Below are positions 1 to 7,244 of a stretch of DNA of 40,678 nucleotides, one piece after another. The stretch's first letter is position 1; each line of letters begins with the position of its first letter. A model generated the notes under the pieces. It worked only from the letters and a program-made list of their open reading frames with translations. It was not told the DNA's origin and searched no databases. Source of the DNA: a virus; IMG/VR virus record IMGVR_UViG_3300018080_000306, positions 1 through 40,678 of that record, one strand, 5' to 3'. The position numbers and the translations under genes were made by a program.

Positions 1-781
1 CGTAATCCGTAACGTCATCGTGCGTCTGCTTGTGTGGTAGCCTGACGATCCGGACTGTGGCTGCATAACCGTGCAACCGCTCCGCGAACGCCTCGGCGAA
101 CCGATTACCTGGCTCATCGTTGTCCGGGAAGATTGCAATGTGTTGATTTTTCAAGATCGAGATGTCTTTGACGTTCGGCGCGTTGTCCGCTCCGCCGTTG
201 CTTGTCGTCGCGTGGATGTCCAGCGCCTGGAGTGTGTGGACGTCCTTTTCGCCTTCGCAGATTGCGATTATATCGTTCGGGTCCGGCTCGATGTCCTGCA
301 GCGCCGGGAGGTTATACAGGATTGGCGTTATACCCTGCAGATTCCATATCCATTTTTCAGGATCGTTCTTGTCGCGCCGGCGCTGACTGAACTGTTTGTC
401 CGGGAATCGGATCACCTGGTAATACAGCGTCCCGTCCGGCTTGCAGTAATCGTATTTAGCGACGATATCGTCTTCGCGCCGCTTGTCTTGTTTCTCGGCC
501 GCCTGTTTTATTTTCGCGGCGTCAGGGCGCTTGGACGGGCCTGACCGTTTACCTGGTGGTTGTGGGATGTCGTTGTGAAGATCCTTCGGTCCGATGCCCA
601 GGGCATCCATAATGTCTTGTTTGTCGCAGCCTGCATGGCAGTGAAGAAGGATTTTTCCGGTATCGCCGATTTTGACCGTCAGTGATCCTCTCGGATCGTT
701 ATGCGCCGGGCATTGTGCGCGCCACCATTTTCCTTCTTTCTTCACCTGCTGTAGCATGGCCAGCAAGTCTTGTATGAGCAT
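1..781 (-). CDS. DNA primase, CHC2 zinc finger plus TOPRIM (3' end cut by window edge)
   Basis: The visible 260 residues begin with ATG one base after the TAA of the upstream gene. A zinc-binding motif is seen as C24-x2-H27 and C48-x3-C52, matching the CHC2 finger of DnaG-type and phage/plasmid primases. A TOPRIM domain follows, with EGEKD at 176-180 and DNDEPG at 220-225, the two acidic metal-binding clusters. Such enzymes make RNA primers at the replication fork. The reading frame leaves the window still open after TDY. Joining position 1 to position 40678 continues the frame as GKGELQSLTLGF and a stop, giving about 272 residues, which is short and would lack a fused helicase. Last gene of the replication operon in this direction. 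Family assignment is firm; the C-terminus is inferred. Confidence 0.88.
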   Translation of the reverse strand, partial: MLIQDLLAMLQQVKKEGKWWRAQCPAHNDPRGSLTVKIGDTGKILLHCHAGCDKQDIMDALGIGPKDLHNDIPQPPGKRSGPSKRPDAAKIKQAAEKQDKRREDDIVAKYDYCKPDGTLYYQVIRFPDKQFSQRRRDKNDPEKWIWNLQGITPILYNLPALQDIEPDPNDIIAICEGEKDVHTLQALDIHATTSNGGADNAPNVKDISILKNQHIAIFPDNDEPGNRFAEAFAERLHGYAATVRIVRLPHKQTHDDVTDY

Positions 782-782
782 A

Positions 783-1019
783 TTAGATTAAATCCGGATT
801 GTAATTCCTGTTGATCGTTCCACCTTTGACGATGTCGTCTTCCTGGGGATCGGGGCAATAGGATTTATGCCAGTTGATCCCGTAGCAGACCGGGCAGAAC
901 TTTCCGGCCGCGATCCGTTCGATTGTCCCGCCTGCTGCCGGACTGCCAGGCTTCGGTGTTTTTTTGTCGAGTCGCTTCTTGAGCGTCCGTTTATTATTCC
1001 GCGATTTGTTGTGTTTCAT
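783..1019 (-). CDS. small basic protein with cysteine/histidine knuckle, unknown function
   Basis: This 78-residue protein is not recognised. The N-terminal 24 residues are very rich in lysine and arginine. A compact cluster C42-x2-C45 followed by H51 and C55 could bind one zinc ion. The ATG lies inside the 3' end of the upstream small membrane protein gene (26-base overlap in another frame), and the TAA ends one base before the primase ATG, so it is probably co-translated with primase. The position suggests a nucleic-acid-binding accessory to replication, but this is inference only. Confidence 0.6.
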   Translation of the reverse strand: MKHNKSRNNKRTLKKRLDKKTPKPGSPAAGGTIERIAAGKFCPVCYGINWHKSYCPDPQEDDIVKGGTINRNYNPDLI

Positions 1020-1170
1020 TGTGTTTCTGTATTTCCTTTTCTAATCTGCGGACGCGTGTTTCGAGGTTGTCAATGTCGTGTCCGAACATGCACAGCGTCA
1101 GGGCTGCCATAGTGATGGCGAACACTATCGCTACAGTCTGGATGAGATTGAGGTTTTTGTTGTCGTCCAT
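994..1170 (-). CDS. 58-residue membrane-anchored coiled-coil protein
   Basis: A short ORF with a good ribosome binding site (GGAG, 8 bases before ATG). Residues 10-30 form one hydrophobic segment (LIQTVAIVFAITMAALTLCM), preceded by a short charged N-terminus. Residues 32-50 are a heptad-like charged helix (IDNLETRVRRLEKEIQKH). This topology is seen in small holin or accessory membrane proteins of phages, but it sits in the replication operon, so a lysis role is not supported. Its 3' end overlaps the following zinc-knuckle gene. Function unknown; existence supported by the binding site, the membrane segment and tight spacing. Confidence 0.6.
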   Translation of the reverse strand: MDDNKNLNLIQTVAIVFAITMAALTLCMFGHDIDNLETRVRRLEKEIQKHNETQQIAE

Positions 1171-1172
1171 TG

Positions 1173-1319
1173 TTATTCTCCGTTCTCAAGGATGTCAACG
1201 ATCTGATGATTATCGTAGATCGTTATTTGTCCGTTCATATACTGGATTTTATAACGTCAGCCTATGTATCGATCATTGTCGATCCATTCACTATCGTGTA
1301 TTATTCCGATGTATCGGTT
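1173..1319 (-). pseudogene. coding-like in-frame continuation of the DUF551 gene, broken by TGA
   Basis: After the TGA of the DUF551 gene, the same frame stays protein-like. It reads 20 residues (NRYIGIIHDSEWIDNDRYIG), a second TGA, then 27 more residues ending ...IVDILENGE and TAA, immediately before the GGAG of the next gene. Composition is rich in I, D, Y and W like the upstream gene, and nothing else explains the 147 bases. Options are a gene shortened by two nonsense changes (TGG to TGA), UGA readthrough, or a separate 21-residue ORF starting at the ATG at 1238, which lacks a ribosome binding site. The sequence alone cannot decide. Confidence 0.45.
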
Positions 1320-1856
1320 TCATTCGTCGTCAATAATAACTTTTGTTCCGTTCGGGATCGGTGGAGTTTTGTCTGGTTTCATCAGTCCGACCGCCTGAAG
1401 ATTATCTTCAGTCGGGTTTACTAATGCGACCAGTAGTTTGTTTTCTTCGGTGTCTGGAATTGTAATATATTTTAACTGCCGAAAGTTTTCTGATTTCATG
1501 TTTTGGGGTAATGCCGGTAATTCCTGCCAGTATATCGGCTTTCCGTTGAATGCGTATTCATCGTAATACCATTCATTATTATTGAAAGAACCGATTATTT
1601 CGAAATATCTTGTCTGGTCGTTCTCGTCGATATCCGAGACGACTAATAGATATTCCCCGTTTTCTTGTGGCGATTTAGATACCGGTATCCAGTTATTCAA
1701 TTCGTCTTTGGCTATCTGTTTTATTATTTCCGCGAGATGTAAAATATCAGCGCGCGATCCGATGTAATGCGATTCGCCTCGCGGTATGTTTAATAATATA
1801 TTATCTTTTCCGATATGATACCTGTTCCCTGATTTTGTGGTGTATTTATTTGACAT
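1320..1856 (-). CDS. DUF551 domain protein
   Basis: This 178-residue protein carries the DUF551 signature in its middle: WIPVSKSPQENGEYLLVV near residues 55-73, then a region ending YWQELPALPQ near residues 109-118, matching the family pattern W-x-PVSE-x-LP...VLV...HW-x-PLP. DUF551 proteins are common in phage and prophage genomes; their function is not established. The ATG overlaps the TAA of the upstream gene (TAATG), so translation is probably coupled. The C-terminal part after the DUF551 core ends at a TGA, but the frame beyond looks coding, so the intact protein may originally have been about 227 residues. Confidence 0.7.
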   Translation of the reverse strand: MSNKYTTKSGNRYHIGKDNILLNIPRGESHYIGSRADILHLAEIIKQIAKDELNNWIPVSKSPQENGEYLLVVSDIDENDQTRYFEIIGSFNNNEWYYDEYAFNGKPIYWQELPALPQNMKSENFRQLKYITIPDTEENKLLVALVNPTEDNLQAVGLMKPDKTPPIPNGTKVIIDDE

Positions 1857-2095
1857 TACTTGGTTTCCTTTTTGTTATTTGCTTCAAACGGATATTCTGC
1901 CGACACAAATACCGGCGGTTGTATTGTTCCGTGTATCCACAACCATACACGTTTTGTTCCCATTATTGTCAATAGGTCTTCGTCTGATAATTCCCAACAG
2001 GAGATGATATGTTTTCCGTCCTTGAACGCTGGAAGATCATTGCAGTCCGGTGCAATATATGTGCTATTTGATTCATCGAATTTGACTGGTTTTAT
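1856..2095 (-). CDS. conserved small phage protein with a probable AUA start codon
   Basis: The frame IKPVKFDESNSTYIAPD... to a TAA makes 79 residues. The only upstream codons before a TGA are GGG and ATA, and no in-frame ATG, GTG or TTG occurs until deep inside. A near-perfect Shine-Dalgarno (AAGGAGG) ends 6 bases before ATA, which also overlaps the stop of the preceding gene as ATAA. From memory, phages carry small proteins starting MKPVKF/R with a W-x-L middle, so ATA falls where ATG is expected. The protein holds an aromatic core ISCWELSDED and VWLWIHGTIQPP. Function unknown. ATG changed to ATA by mutation or a consensus error is the alternative to a true AUA start. Confidence 0.65.
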   Translation of the reverse strand: MKPVKFDESNSTYIAPDCNDLPAFKDGKHIISCWELSDEDLLTIMGTKRVWLWIHGTIQPPVFVSAEYPFEANNKKETK

Positions 2096-2346
2096 CCCTC
2101 ACCTCCTTCCGTTGGTTCCTCACCGAGCGCAATAGCGGCCGCCTTTTCAACGCCGTCCAGTTCGCCGGTGAGGATAAATGTCTTGTCTTCTTTCGACCAT
2201 TCGCCGCCCATCGGCGTCAACGTGTCGTCGTAATCGCCGCCCCTGTTCAAAAATTCCGACGCGAGCGCCGGATCCCGACGGCGGTCTTTTCTGTTCTGAA
2301 CTATTCTTTCGGGATAAAAATCCGTGATGTCGTAATAGTCTTCCAT
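2092..2346 (-). CDS. unknown acidic protein
   Basis: Not recognised. I chose the second ATG because it has AAGG at 7 bases; the first ATG at 2382 overlaps the upstream gene and has GGAG only 3 bases away. The result is 84 residues starting MEDYYDITDF. It has a charged middle (RKDRRRDPALASEFLNRGGD) and an acidic, glycine-rich tail (GEEPTEGGEG). The 3' end of the gene doubles as the very strong Shine-Dalgarno of the next gene, which starts with ATA. No motif suggests a function. Confidence 0.55.
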   Translation of the reverse strand: MEDYYDITDFYPERIVQNRKDRRRDPALASEFLNRGGDYDDTLTPMGGEWSKEDKTFILTGELDGVEKAAAIALGEEPTEGGEG

Positions 2347-2362
2347 TTTCAGCCTTTCTTCG

Positions 2363-2827
2363 TCAGTTCCTTGTATTTTCATTCTCCGCGTCCACTGGTC
2401 CAGTCCATTCGTCGCTATGTTTTTTCATCGCGTCTTTAATGTCCGGCGTCAAGTCGTCGAGTTTTTTTTGTTTCAAGGCTTTCCATCTTGATAATGCTTT
2501 TTGTTCTTCGATTTCCCTTAGTCTCTGTTCTTCTATATCTTCTTTTATACAGTTATAAAATTCGGCTGTGTGATGATATTTTATGCCGGCATTTATTTTC
2601 AATGATCCGATGCAAACATATACATGAGTCATGAACTCATGCGGCACTTCAGTCAAATGACCTTTCTTATATAAGTCAGAAAGTGCCAAACCGATAGACG
2701 AATATCTTTGACCGGTGACAAGAAATTTTATTTCCGACATATTGTCAAAAAGGATATTCCTGATCTTGTCAGGGTCTGTTTCCCTCGCGAGTTCGATCAT
2801 GAGTTTATTTTTTGACGATGATTTCAT
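2363..2827 (-). CDS. unknown helical protein
   Basis: This 154-residue protein is not recognised. It begins with a small basic patch (MKSSSKNK), has a middle with hydrophobic and aromatic residues (VPHEFMTHVYVCIGSLKIN), and from about residue 92 becomes a long charged helix with likely coiled coil (IEEQRLREIEEQKALSRWKA). The start has AAGGA 10 bases upstream. It sits among small genes of the replication operon, downstream of the zinc-finger protein. Confidence 0.55.
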   Translation of the reverse strand: MKSSSKNKLMIELARETDPDKIRNILFDNMSEIKFLVTGQRYSSIGLALSDLYKKGHLTEVPHEFMTHVYVCIGSLKINAGIKYHHTAEFYNCIKEDIEEQRLREIEEQKALSRWKALKQKKLDDLTPDIKDAMKKHSDEWTGPVDAENENTRN

Positions 2828-2848
2828 TGCGTTTCGTTCCTTTCGTGG

Positions 2849-3055
2849 TCAGTTATTCGGCGCGTTATGAATATCCTTTGCGCGCTTCTTGATCTCCTTG
2901 AGTATCTGACTGGCTTGTATTTCGCCGGTCCCCTTGCACCTGGGACACGGTCCCTCGATGCCGTCTGCCTTCATTTGTCCCGTACCATTGCACAGTTTAC
3001 AAAATATGCGGATACGAGTCATCTTTGGCTTCTCATACGTTTTCTTTTTTTCCAT
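2849..3055 (-). CDS. DnaJ-type CxxCxGxG zinc-finger small protein
   Basis: Two CxxCxGxG repeats are seen: C19-KL-C22-NGTG and C37-PR-C40-KGTG, the signature of the DnaJ central zinc domain and of many small phage and anti-TRAP-like proteins. Two repeats bind one zinc ion. The chosen ATG has AAGGAC upstream; a longer frame from a TTG would run into the 3' end of the nucleotidase gene and is less likely. The 68-residue protein has lysine-rich ends. The family tells only of zinc binding and protein or nucleic-acid contact; the role here is unknown. Confidence 0.7.
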   Translation of the reverse strand: MEKKKTYEKPKMTRIRIFCKLCNGTGQMKADGIEGPCPRCKGTGEIQASQILKEIKKRAKDIHNAPNN

Positions 3056-3068
3056 CGTTCTGTCCTTG

Positions 3069-3860
3069 CTAGAAATGTTTCTGGTCTTCGAGAATATCTT
3101 TATCAATAGCGGTTATATATGTCTCTACTATTGATAACTGATTATTTATTTCTTTTATCGCGTTGCTTGCGCAGATATTGAGGTTTTCCGTTTCAGTCTG
3201 ATTTACTATCTCATCTATTTCAAGGTTTGGAATAAAATATTCCTGGGTATAATCTGCGCGCTGTTTCGGTTCTATTCTCCAATTTGCCTCGTTCCACGGT
3301 CGCGGGTAAAGTATCGCCGGGCCGCCTGCTTTACGCCATTCATGCACGTTTTCTGTTTTGTCGTCAATTAATATTCGGTTCGGGCGCACGTGTCGTGATT
3401 TATCAATTGTGATTTCAAGATTTGTAATTGACTTATTTCCGAAGTGTCGTCTCAAAAAATTCAGACGGCCTTGATAATATCCATTTACATCCATAGGGCT
3501 GGTAATGAAAATCACTTTATATTTCGACATTATCCGTTTCCAATATTCGATACTGAATTGATATGGTTTAATATCGCATTCCCAAAATTGTTTTCCTGCT
3601 GTATCGATGCGATAAATTATATCGTAGTTTGACAATACTTTATCCGCAAATGCATTAACACGTCCGAGGTTCCATTCGCCGACCGGGCTGTATTCCGAAT
3701 ATGCTCTAATCGGGTCGATATTATAAAGTCTGCATACGGCTCGGAAAAAGTCAGCGATAACTCCATCGATGTCGAGATATATTTCATAGTCCAGTATTGG
3801 AAACATTTTCAATTCAACACCGGCCGGAATGATTGTCAGTTTGTTTCTTTTCATATCCAT
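3069..3860 (-). CDS. HAD-superfamily 5'(3')-deoxyribonucleotidase-like protein
   Basis: HAD motifs are clear. Motif I is YLDIDGVIADF with nucleophile D30 and acid D32; motif II is FITSPMD (T120, S121); motif III/IV is K154 and ILIDDK (D166, D167). This pattern fits the NT5C-type deoxynucleotidases, which remove phosphate from dNMPs and are used by phages to shape nucleotide pools. The catalytic domain covers residues 24-200. About 60 C-terminal residues form an extra helical tail (ETENLNICASNAIKEINNQL) beyond the usual fold. The ATG follows the stop of the ASCH gene by a few bases, and that stop region (AAAGGATAA) supplies its ribosome binding site. Confidence 0.8.
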   Translation of the reverse strand: MDMKRNKLTIIPAGVELKMFPILDYEIYLDIDGVIADFFRAVCRLYNIDPIRAYSEYSPVGEWNLGRVNAFADKVLSNYDIIYRIDTAGKQFWECDIKPYQFSIEYWKRIMSKYKVIFITSPMDVNGYYQGRLNFLRRHFGNKSITNLEITIDKSRHVRPNRILIDDKTENVHEWRKAGGPAILYPRPWNEANWRIEPKQRADYTQEYFIPNLEIDEIVNQTETENLNICASNAIKEINNQLSIVETYITAIDKDILEDQKHF

Positions 3861-3866
3861 TCGATA

Positions 3867-4370
3867 TTATCCTTTCGCTTTTTTCGGTTTCCGGAATTGG
3901 ACGCCATTCGGGATTTTCACTTGGAACAATTTCAGTTTTCCGCGAACCGGAAACGGGTTCCTGATCTCCAGTGTGTTGACGAGTTGGATTGCGTATAACT
4001 TCGGGTTCCATCCGCATAGCGCTTTTTCTTCATCCGCGAATATCATCTTGCGCCAGTTCACTATCTCGGCCGTAGCGACCGCTTTTCCGAGTGTCGCCTT
4101 CATCATTTTTTTGGCTTCAGGCGTGATCTGCTCGTCGAAGAATTCCATCGCTTCGCGGTCCGGGCTTTTCGATGCGCAGATCAGGATAGGTCCGCGATAG
4201 TCCGATGTCCAGATCCGTGTCTCGATTGTCTTTGCTCCCTGTGCGATGAAGAACGCCCAGGGCTGTTTGATACTGATCGCGGTCATCCATTTAATTTTCG
4301 TCGTCTGTGTCGGTCTGACGGCGAGCCTGAGCGGTGAATAGATTTGTCTATCGCGTGTTTTGTTGTCCAT
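3867..4370 (-). CDS. ASCH domain protein
   Basis: Residues 30-69 carry the ASCH core: AISIKQPWAFFIAQGAKTIE followed by TRIWTSDYRGPILICASK. The fold is PUA-like and binds RNA or modified nucleosides; some members are ribonucleases or amidohydrolases. Phages often carry one. The start at MDNK has AGGA 8 bases upstream; an internal ATG at 4286 would keep the whole domain and cannot be excluded. A strong hairpin lies 19 bases upstream of the ATG. The gene lies directly before the deoxynucleotidase, consistent with nucleic-acid metabolism. Confidence 0.8.
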   Translation of the reverse strand: MDNKTRDRQIYSPLRLAVRPTQTTKIKWMTAISIKQPWAFFIAQGAKTIETRIWTSDYRGPILICASKSPDREAMEFFDEQITPEAKKMMKATLGKAVATAEIVNWRKMIFADEEKALCGWNPKLYAIQLVNTLEIRNPFPVRGKLKLFQVKIPNGVQFRKPKKAKG

Positions 4371-4389
4371 TGCTTTATTCCTGTGTAAT

Positions 4390-4430
4390 GGGGGCGCCGC
4401 GTGTTGAAGACAAATTTTTACGGCGCCCCC
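4390..4430 (-). other. GC-rich intercistronic hairpin
   Basis: A perfect 10-base stem (GGGGGCGCCG with CGGCGCCCCC) encloses a 21-base AT-rich loop between two genes. No T-run follows on either strand, so it is not a standard intrinsic terminator. It lies 19 bases before the ASCH gene start. It may protect or process the mRNA, or modulate translation. Confidence 0.65.
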
Positions 4431-4444
4431 TGGGTGGACGGGAA

Positions 4445-4897
4445 CTATTTCCGCGTTTCGATTTGGATCAGTTTCCCGCGTCCCGTGATACTGCGAATAC
4501 TGATGTCGTAAGGAAACTGAGCATACAGCAGTTCATTATTCGCAAGTTCTGTTTTGAAGTTGTTGTATGCGTCCATGAGCGGTTTCATAAGTTTCTCGAT
4601 GAAGTTCTGCTTCTTGTCGAGATCCTTGCAGGCTTTGATGTGTTCCTTTCTTTCGTCGTCCAGATGCGGATCGCGCTGATCGATTATCGACCGAACTTCC
4701 TCGATGTCAGTCTCGAAGTATTTAATAAAGTCCAGCCAGCCAGGCGTTCCTGTCATTTGTTCATACTTCTCCAAAAGCATGAAGTCATTTCGGACCTGGG
4801 GTGCGATGTCTTCGGGGAGCGGTCGGTGTTCCACAATTCCGGAAACTTCCCCTATTATTTCCAGTCTCGTTTTTGGGGCCTTTTTCTTTTTCGCCAT
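4445..4897 (-). CDS. unknown helical protein
   Basis: Not recognised. 150 residues with a lysine-rich start (MAKKKKAPKTR) and AAGGAG upstream of the ATG. The middle is charged and helical (ERKEHIKACKDLDKKQNFIE), the end more beta-like. It lies between the VRR-NUC nuclease and the ASCH gene, with short gaps on both sides, so it belongs to the replication operon. Confidence 0.55.
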   Translation of the reverse strand: MAKKKKAPKTRLEIIGEVSGIVEHRPLPEDIAPQVRNDFMLLEKYEQMTGTPGWLDFIKYFETDIEEVRSIIDQRDPHLDDERKEHIKACKDLDKKQNFIEKLMKPLMDAYNNFKTELANNELLYAQFPYDISIRSITGRGKLIQIETRK

Positions 4898-4946
4898 TGC
4901 TGCAGTCTCCTTCCGTATTGGAAAAAATGATTATGGGAAACAACTA

Positions 4947-5549
4947 TTATTTCCCGGTTAGTACTTCTTGATATACTTTATCTAATACTTTTTTTGTTTT
5001 TTCGATACAGGCTTCAACAAAACCTTTTGGAACTTTTATTCGGAACTTTTCGATCTCTTTTCGCACATCTTCCTTAATATCTTTCATTACTATTCTGTCT
5101 ATATACATTTTATTTTCAGGAGTTCCGGGTGCGCGTTCTAATATCGGGATTAGTACTTTGTCAACATCCGCAACCGACGGCGCCAATATGTATAGCGCGC
5201 CGAGACTCTCGACAACACGCTGGAACGTTTTCTGCTCTTTTCTCTGCCGTCCGCCTTTTTCGCGTTTACATTCTATGTATAGCGCGCGTCCGCCTGGTAA
5301 TATTCCATGCAGGTCCGAGAAACCTTTTACGGCGAATTTTACGAACCTTTTTTTGTTTCTGGATTTATTCTCGACGCGGATGTAAAGTGCGCGTCCGTCC
5401 GGGAGCCTATCATATAGCACATAGATGAATTTATCGTCGTCAGAAAATACGGCTGTTCCAACATTCATGCGCCACAGTTTCATGTCCGGACGCGCGCCAT
5501 ATTTGGTCAGGATCGCGTCCTGGATTTCGTGTTCGAGTTTACCTGCCAT
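4947..5549 (-). CDS. VRR-NUC domain nuclease
   Basis: The restriction-like VRR-NUC core is visible. An N-terminal helix has E8 and IQ; GFSDLHGI puts the catalytic aspartate at D79; YIECK gives E93 and K95; Q106 lies in the helix KEQKTFQ; and the core ends GALYILAPSVADV. VRR-NUC enzymes (including FAN1 and phage stand-alone forms) cut branched or flap DNA structures and often travel with SF2 helicases, as here. Two features are odd: residues 49-57 (LPDGRALYI) repeat residues 84-92 (LPGGRALYI), and there is a helical C-terminal extension of about 70 residues. Start is well placed after GGAG. Confidence 0.82.
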   Translation of the reverse strand: MAGKLEHEIQDAILTKYGARPDMKLWRMNVGTAVFSDDDKFIYVLYDRLPDGRALYIRVENKSRNKKRFVKFAVKGFSDLHGILPGGRALYIECKREKGGRQRKEQKTFQRVVESLGALYILAPSVADVDKVLIPILERAPGTPENKMYIDRIVMKDIKEDVRKEIEKFRIKVPKGFVEACIEKTKKVLDKVYQEVLTGK

Positions 5550-5551
5550 TA

Positions 5552-5740
5552 TTATCTCTCCGGTATGAAATCATAAATTTTATAGCAATTCGGACAATAT
5601 GAAGATATCCCAAGTCCATATCCGCCGGCGAATCCGTAATGCGGTAATACCTCGATATTGCAATCTGGACACTTTCCATCTATTGATGATGGGCATGTCT
5701 CTGGATCATTTATTTCTCCATCGATAAATATGTCTGACAT
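5552..5740 (-). CDS. small zinc-ribbon protein
   Basis: Two CxxC pairs (C24-PD-C27 and C49-PN-C52) spaced 21 residues apart form a zinc ribbon in a 62-residue protein; C16 is extra. The ATG overlaps the TAA of the helicase gene (TAATG) and has AAAGGA before it, so I prefer it over the upstream ATG at 5767, which would start inside the helicase frame. The two are probably made in fixed ratio with the helicase. Function not recognised. Confidence 0.65.
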   Translation of the reverse strand: MSDIFIDGEINDPETCPSSIDGKCPDCNIEVLPHYGFAGGYGLGISSYCPNCYKIYDFIPER

Positions 5741-7239
5741 TAATAAATTCCTTTCTTTTTTTCCCAACTTTTGAAACCGCGCGTCTGCCAGAATGGCTTC
5801 TTTCCGAATATGTTTTTATAGATCGCTTTCGCGCGTTTATGATCGTATCCCTGGCTGATAAGTTGACTGTAATATTTTTTCTTTTCTTTTTTCGATATAT
5901 TTTCAGGATCGATTAGTTCGCCGGCGAGAACCGTCGGGCGCTCTTTGAACCGGCGCTCATAGACGTCGACAGCGTCTTCCTGATTCTTGATCGTATTCCA
6001 GACAGCCTGCTTGTAATCGAATGTATTATCATCAAACTCTATCAAATCGCCTTTTGCTTTTCGCAGATCGTCGCGCCGACTGCTGACGGTCCCTGTCATA
6101 CAGACCGGACAGAACGCCTTACCGGACGGATAGACGGCGAGACAGTTGTCGCAGGTCCGGAACGATTGAGGTTCGGTCGTTATCGCCGTCTTAACCTTCC
6201 CTGTCAGGCTAAATTCCAGGGGCCGCGTGAACGGTCCATGTCTATGATGGTTGCCTGCGTGGTCGTGTATAATCGCGCGTCGCTCGCTCTCGTCCGGACG
6301 TAAAACACGACCGATCATTTGTTGATGCAGACATAGAGATTGCGTCGGGCGCGCAATAATTATCGCGCCGAGTTTCGGAAGATCGTAGCCTTCCGTCAAA
6401 ATTCCGACGTTGCTCACTACCTGGACGGTCCCGTCCGCGAGGTTGCGTAGTATTCGCGTTCTTTCGTCGCTTGGTGTATTTGCATCGAGATGCGCTGCGC
6501 TTATGCCATGCATTATGAAAGCACCTGTAATCGATTCACTGTGCTTTATACTGGACGCGAAGACGAGCGTCTGCCTGGTCAGACATCGTTTCGACCATTC
6601 GCGGATTATATTGCCGACAATCCGTGGCTTATTCATAGCGCGTCCCAGGTCTCCCTGGTGGAAGTCGCCGCTCTGGTTCCGAACCTCAGCCAAGTTCGGC
6701 TGTTCGCATGCGAATACCTGGGACGGCATGAGGTACCCTTCCGCGACTGCTTGCGCCGGCGTGATAGCGTTGACTATTGCGCCGAACATCGCAAGCGGCT
6801 TGCCATCGAGTCTGTATGGCGTCGCGGTCAATCCTATAACGGGCGCGCGCTGGTTGAATATTTTTCGGTAACTGCTTGATGCTGAATGGTGTGCCTCGTC
6901 GACGAATATTACGTCGACGTCTGGAAATTCTCGATTGCGTAAAGTCTGGATCGACGCAACGTGAACTATCGCATTTCGCCGGCGTTCTTCGCTGGCCATT
7001 ATAATATCGATCTCGTTTGATCTATAATGCCGAGCCAAGTGGTCCCTGGCCTGGAATATCAATTCGCGTCGATGCGCGATCCACAGCATACGGCCGCCAA
7101 GAGATCGTGCGATAGCGACTGCCATGTGTGTTTTCCCGGTCCCGGTCGGGCTGACCAGGAGCGGGTTTCTCGGTAGTTTCCGAATCGTTTCGAGTTTCGC
7201 TGATTGCTGATATGGTCTGAGCATGGTTCTGTCGTTCAT
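5740..7239 (-). CDS. superfamily 2 DEAD/DEAH-type helicase
   Basis: 499 residues with the full SF2 motif set: Walker A SPTGTGKT at 30-37, DEAH at 114-117, TATP at 138-141, motif V-like region EGYDLPKLGA at 283-292 and motif VI QMIGRVLRP at 307-315. After the two RecA-like lobes comes a four-cysteine zinc knuckle (C363, C366, C377, C380) and a helical C-terminus rich in K and Y. This resembles phage and plasmid RadD/Ssl2-like helicases acting in replication or repair. The next genes encode a zinc-ribbon protein and a VRR-NUC nuclease, a common helicase-nuclease pairing. A hairpin lies only 5 bases before the ATG, so the ribosome binding site may be partly hidden. Confidence 0.92.
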   Translation of the reverse strand: MNDRTMLRPYQQSAKLETIRKLPRNPLLVSPTGTGKTHMAVAIARSLGGRMLWIAHRRELIFQARDHLARHYRSNEIDIIMASEERRRNAIVHVASIQTLRNREFPDVDVIFVDEAHHSASSSYRKIFNQRAPVIGLTATPYRLDGKPLAMFGAIVNAITPAQAVAEGYLMPSQVFACEQPNLAEVRNQSGDFHQGDLGRAMNKPRIVGNIIREWSKRCLTRQTLVFASSIKHSESITGAFIMHGISAAHLDANTPSDERTRILRNLADGTVQVVSNVGILTEGYDLPKLGAIIIARPTQSLCLHQQMIGRVLRPDESERRAIIHDHAGNHHRHGPFTRPLEFSLTGKVKTAITTEPQSFRTCDNCLAVYPSGKAFCPVCMTGTVSSRRDDLRKAKGDLIEFDDNTFDYKQAVWNTIKNQEDAVDVYERRFKERPTVLAGELIDPENISKKEKKKYYSQLISQGYDHKRAKAIYKNIFGKKPFWQTRGFKSWEKKKGIY

Positions 7240-7244
7240 TGTAT

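Noticed and set aside
1173-2095. Local G-to-A hypermutation explaining the AUA start and both UGA codons
   Set aside because: All three changes would be G to A on the coding strand, which is suggestive, but three sites are too few and neighbouring genes in the same region are intact.
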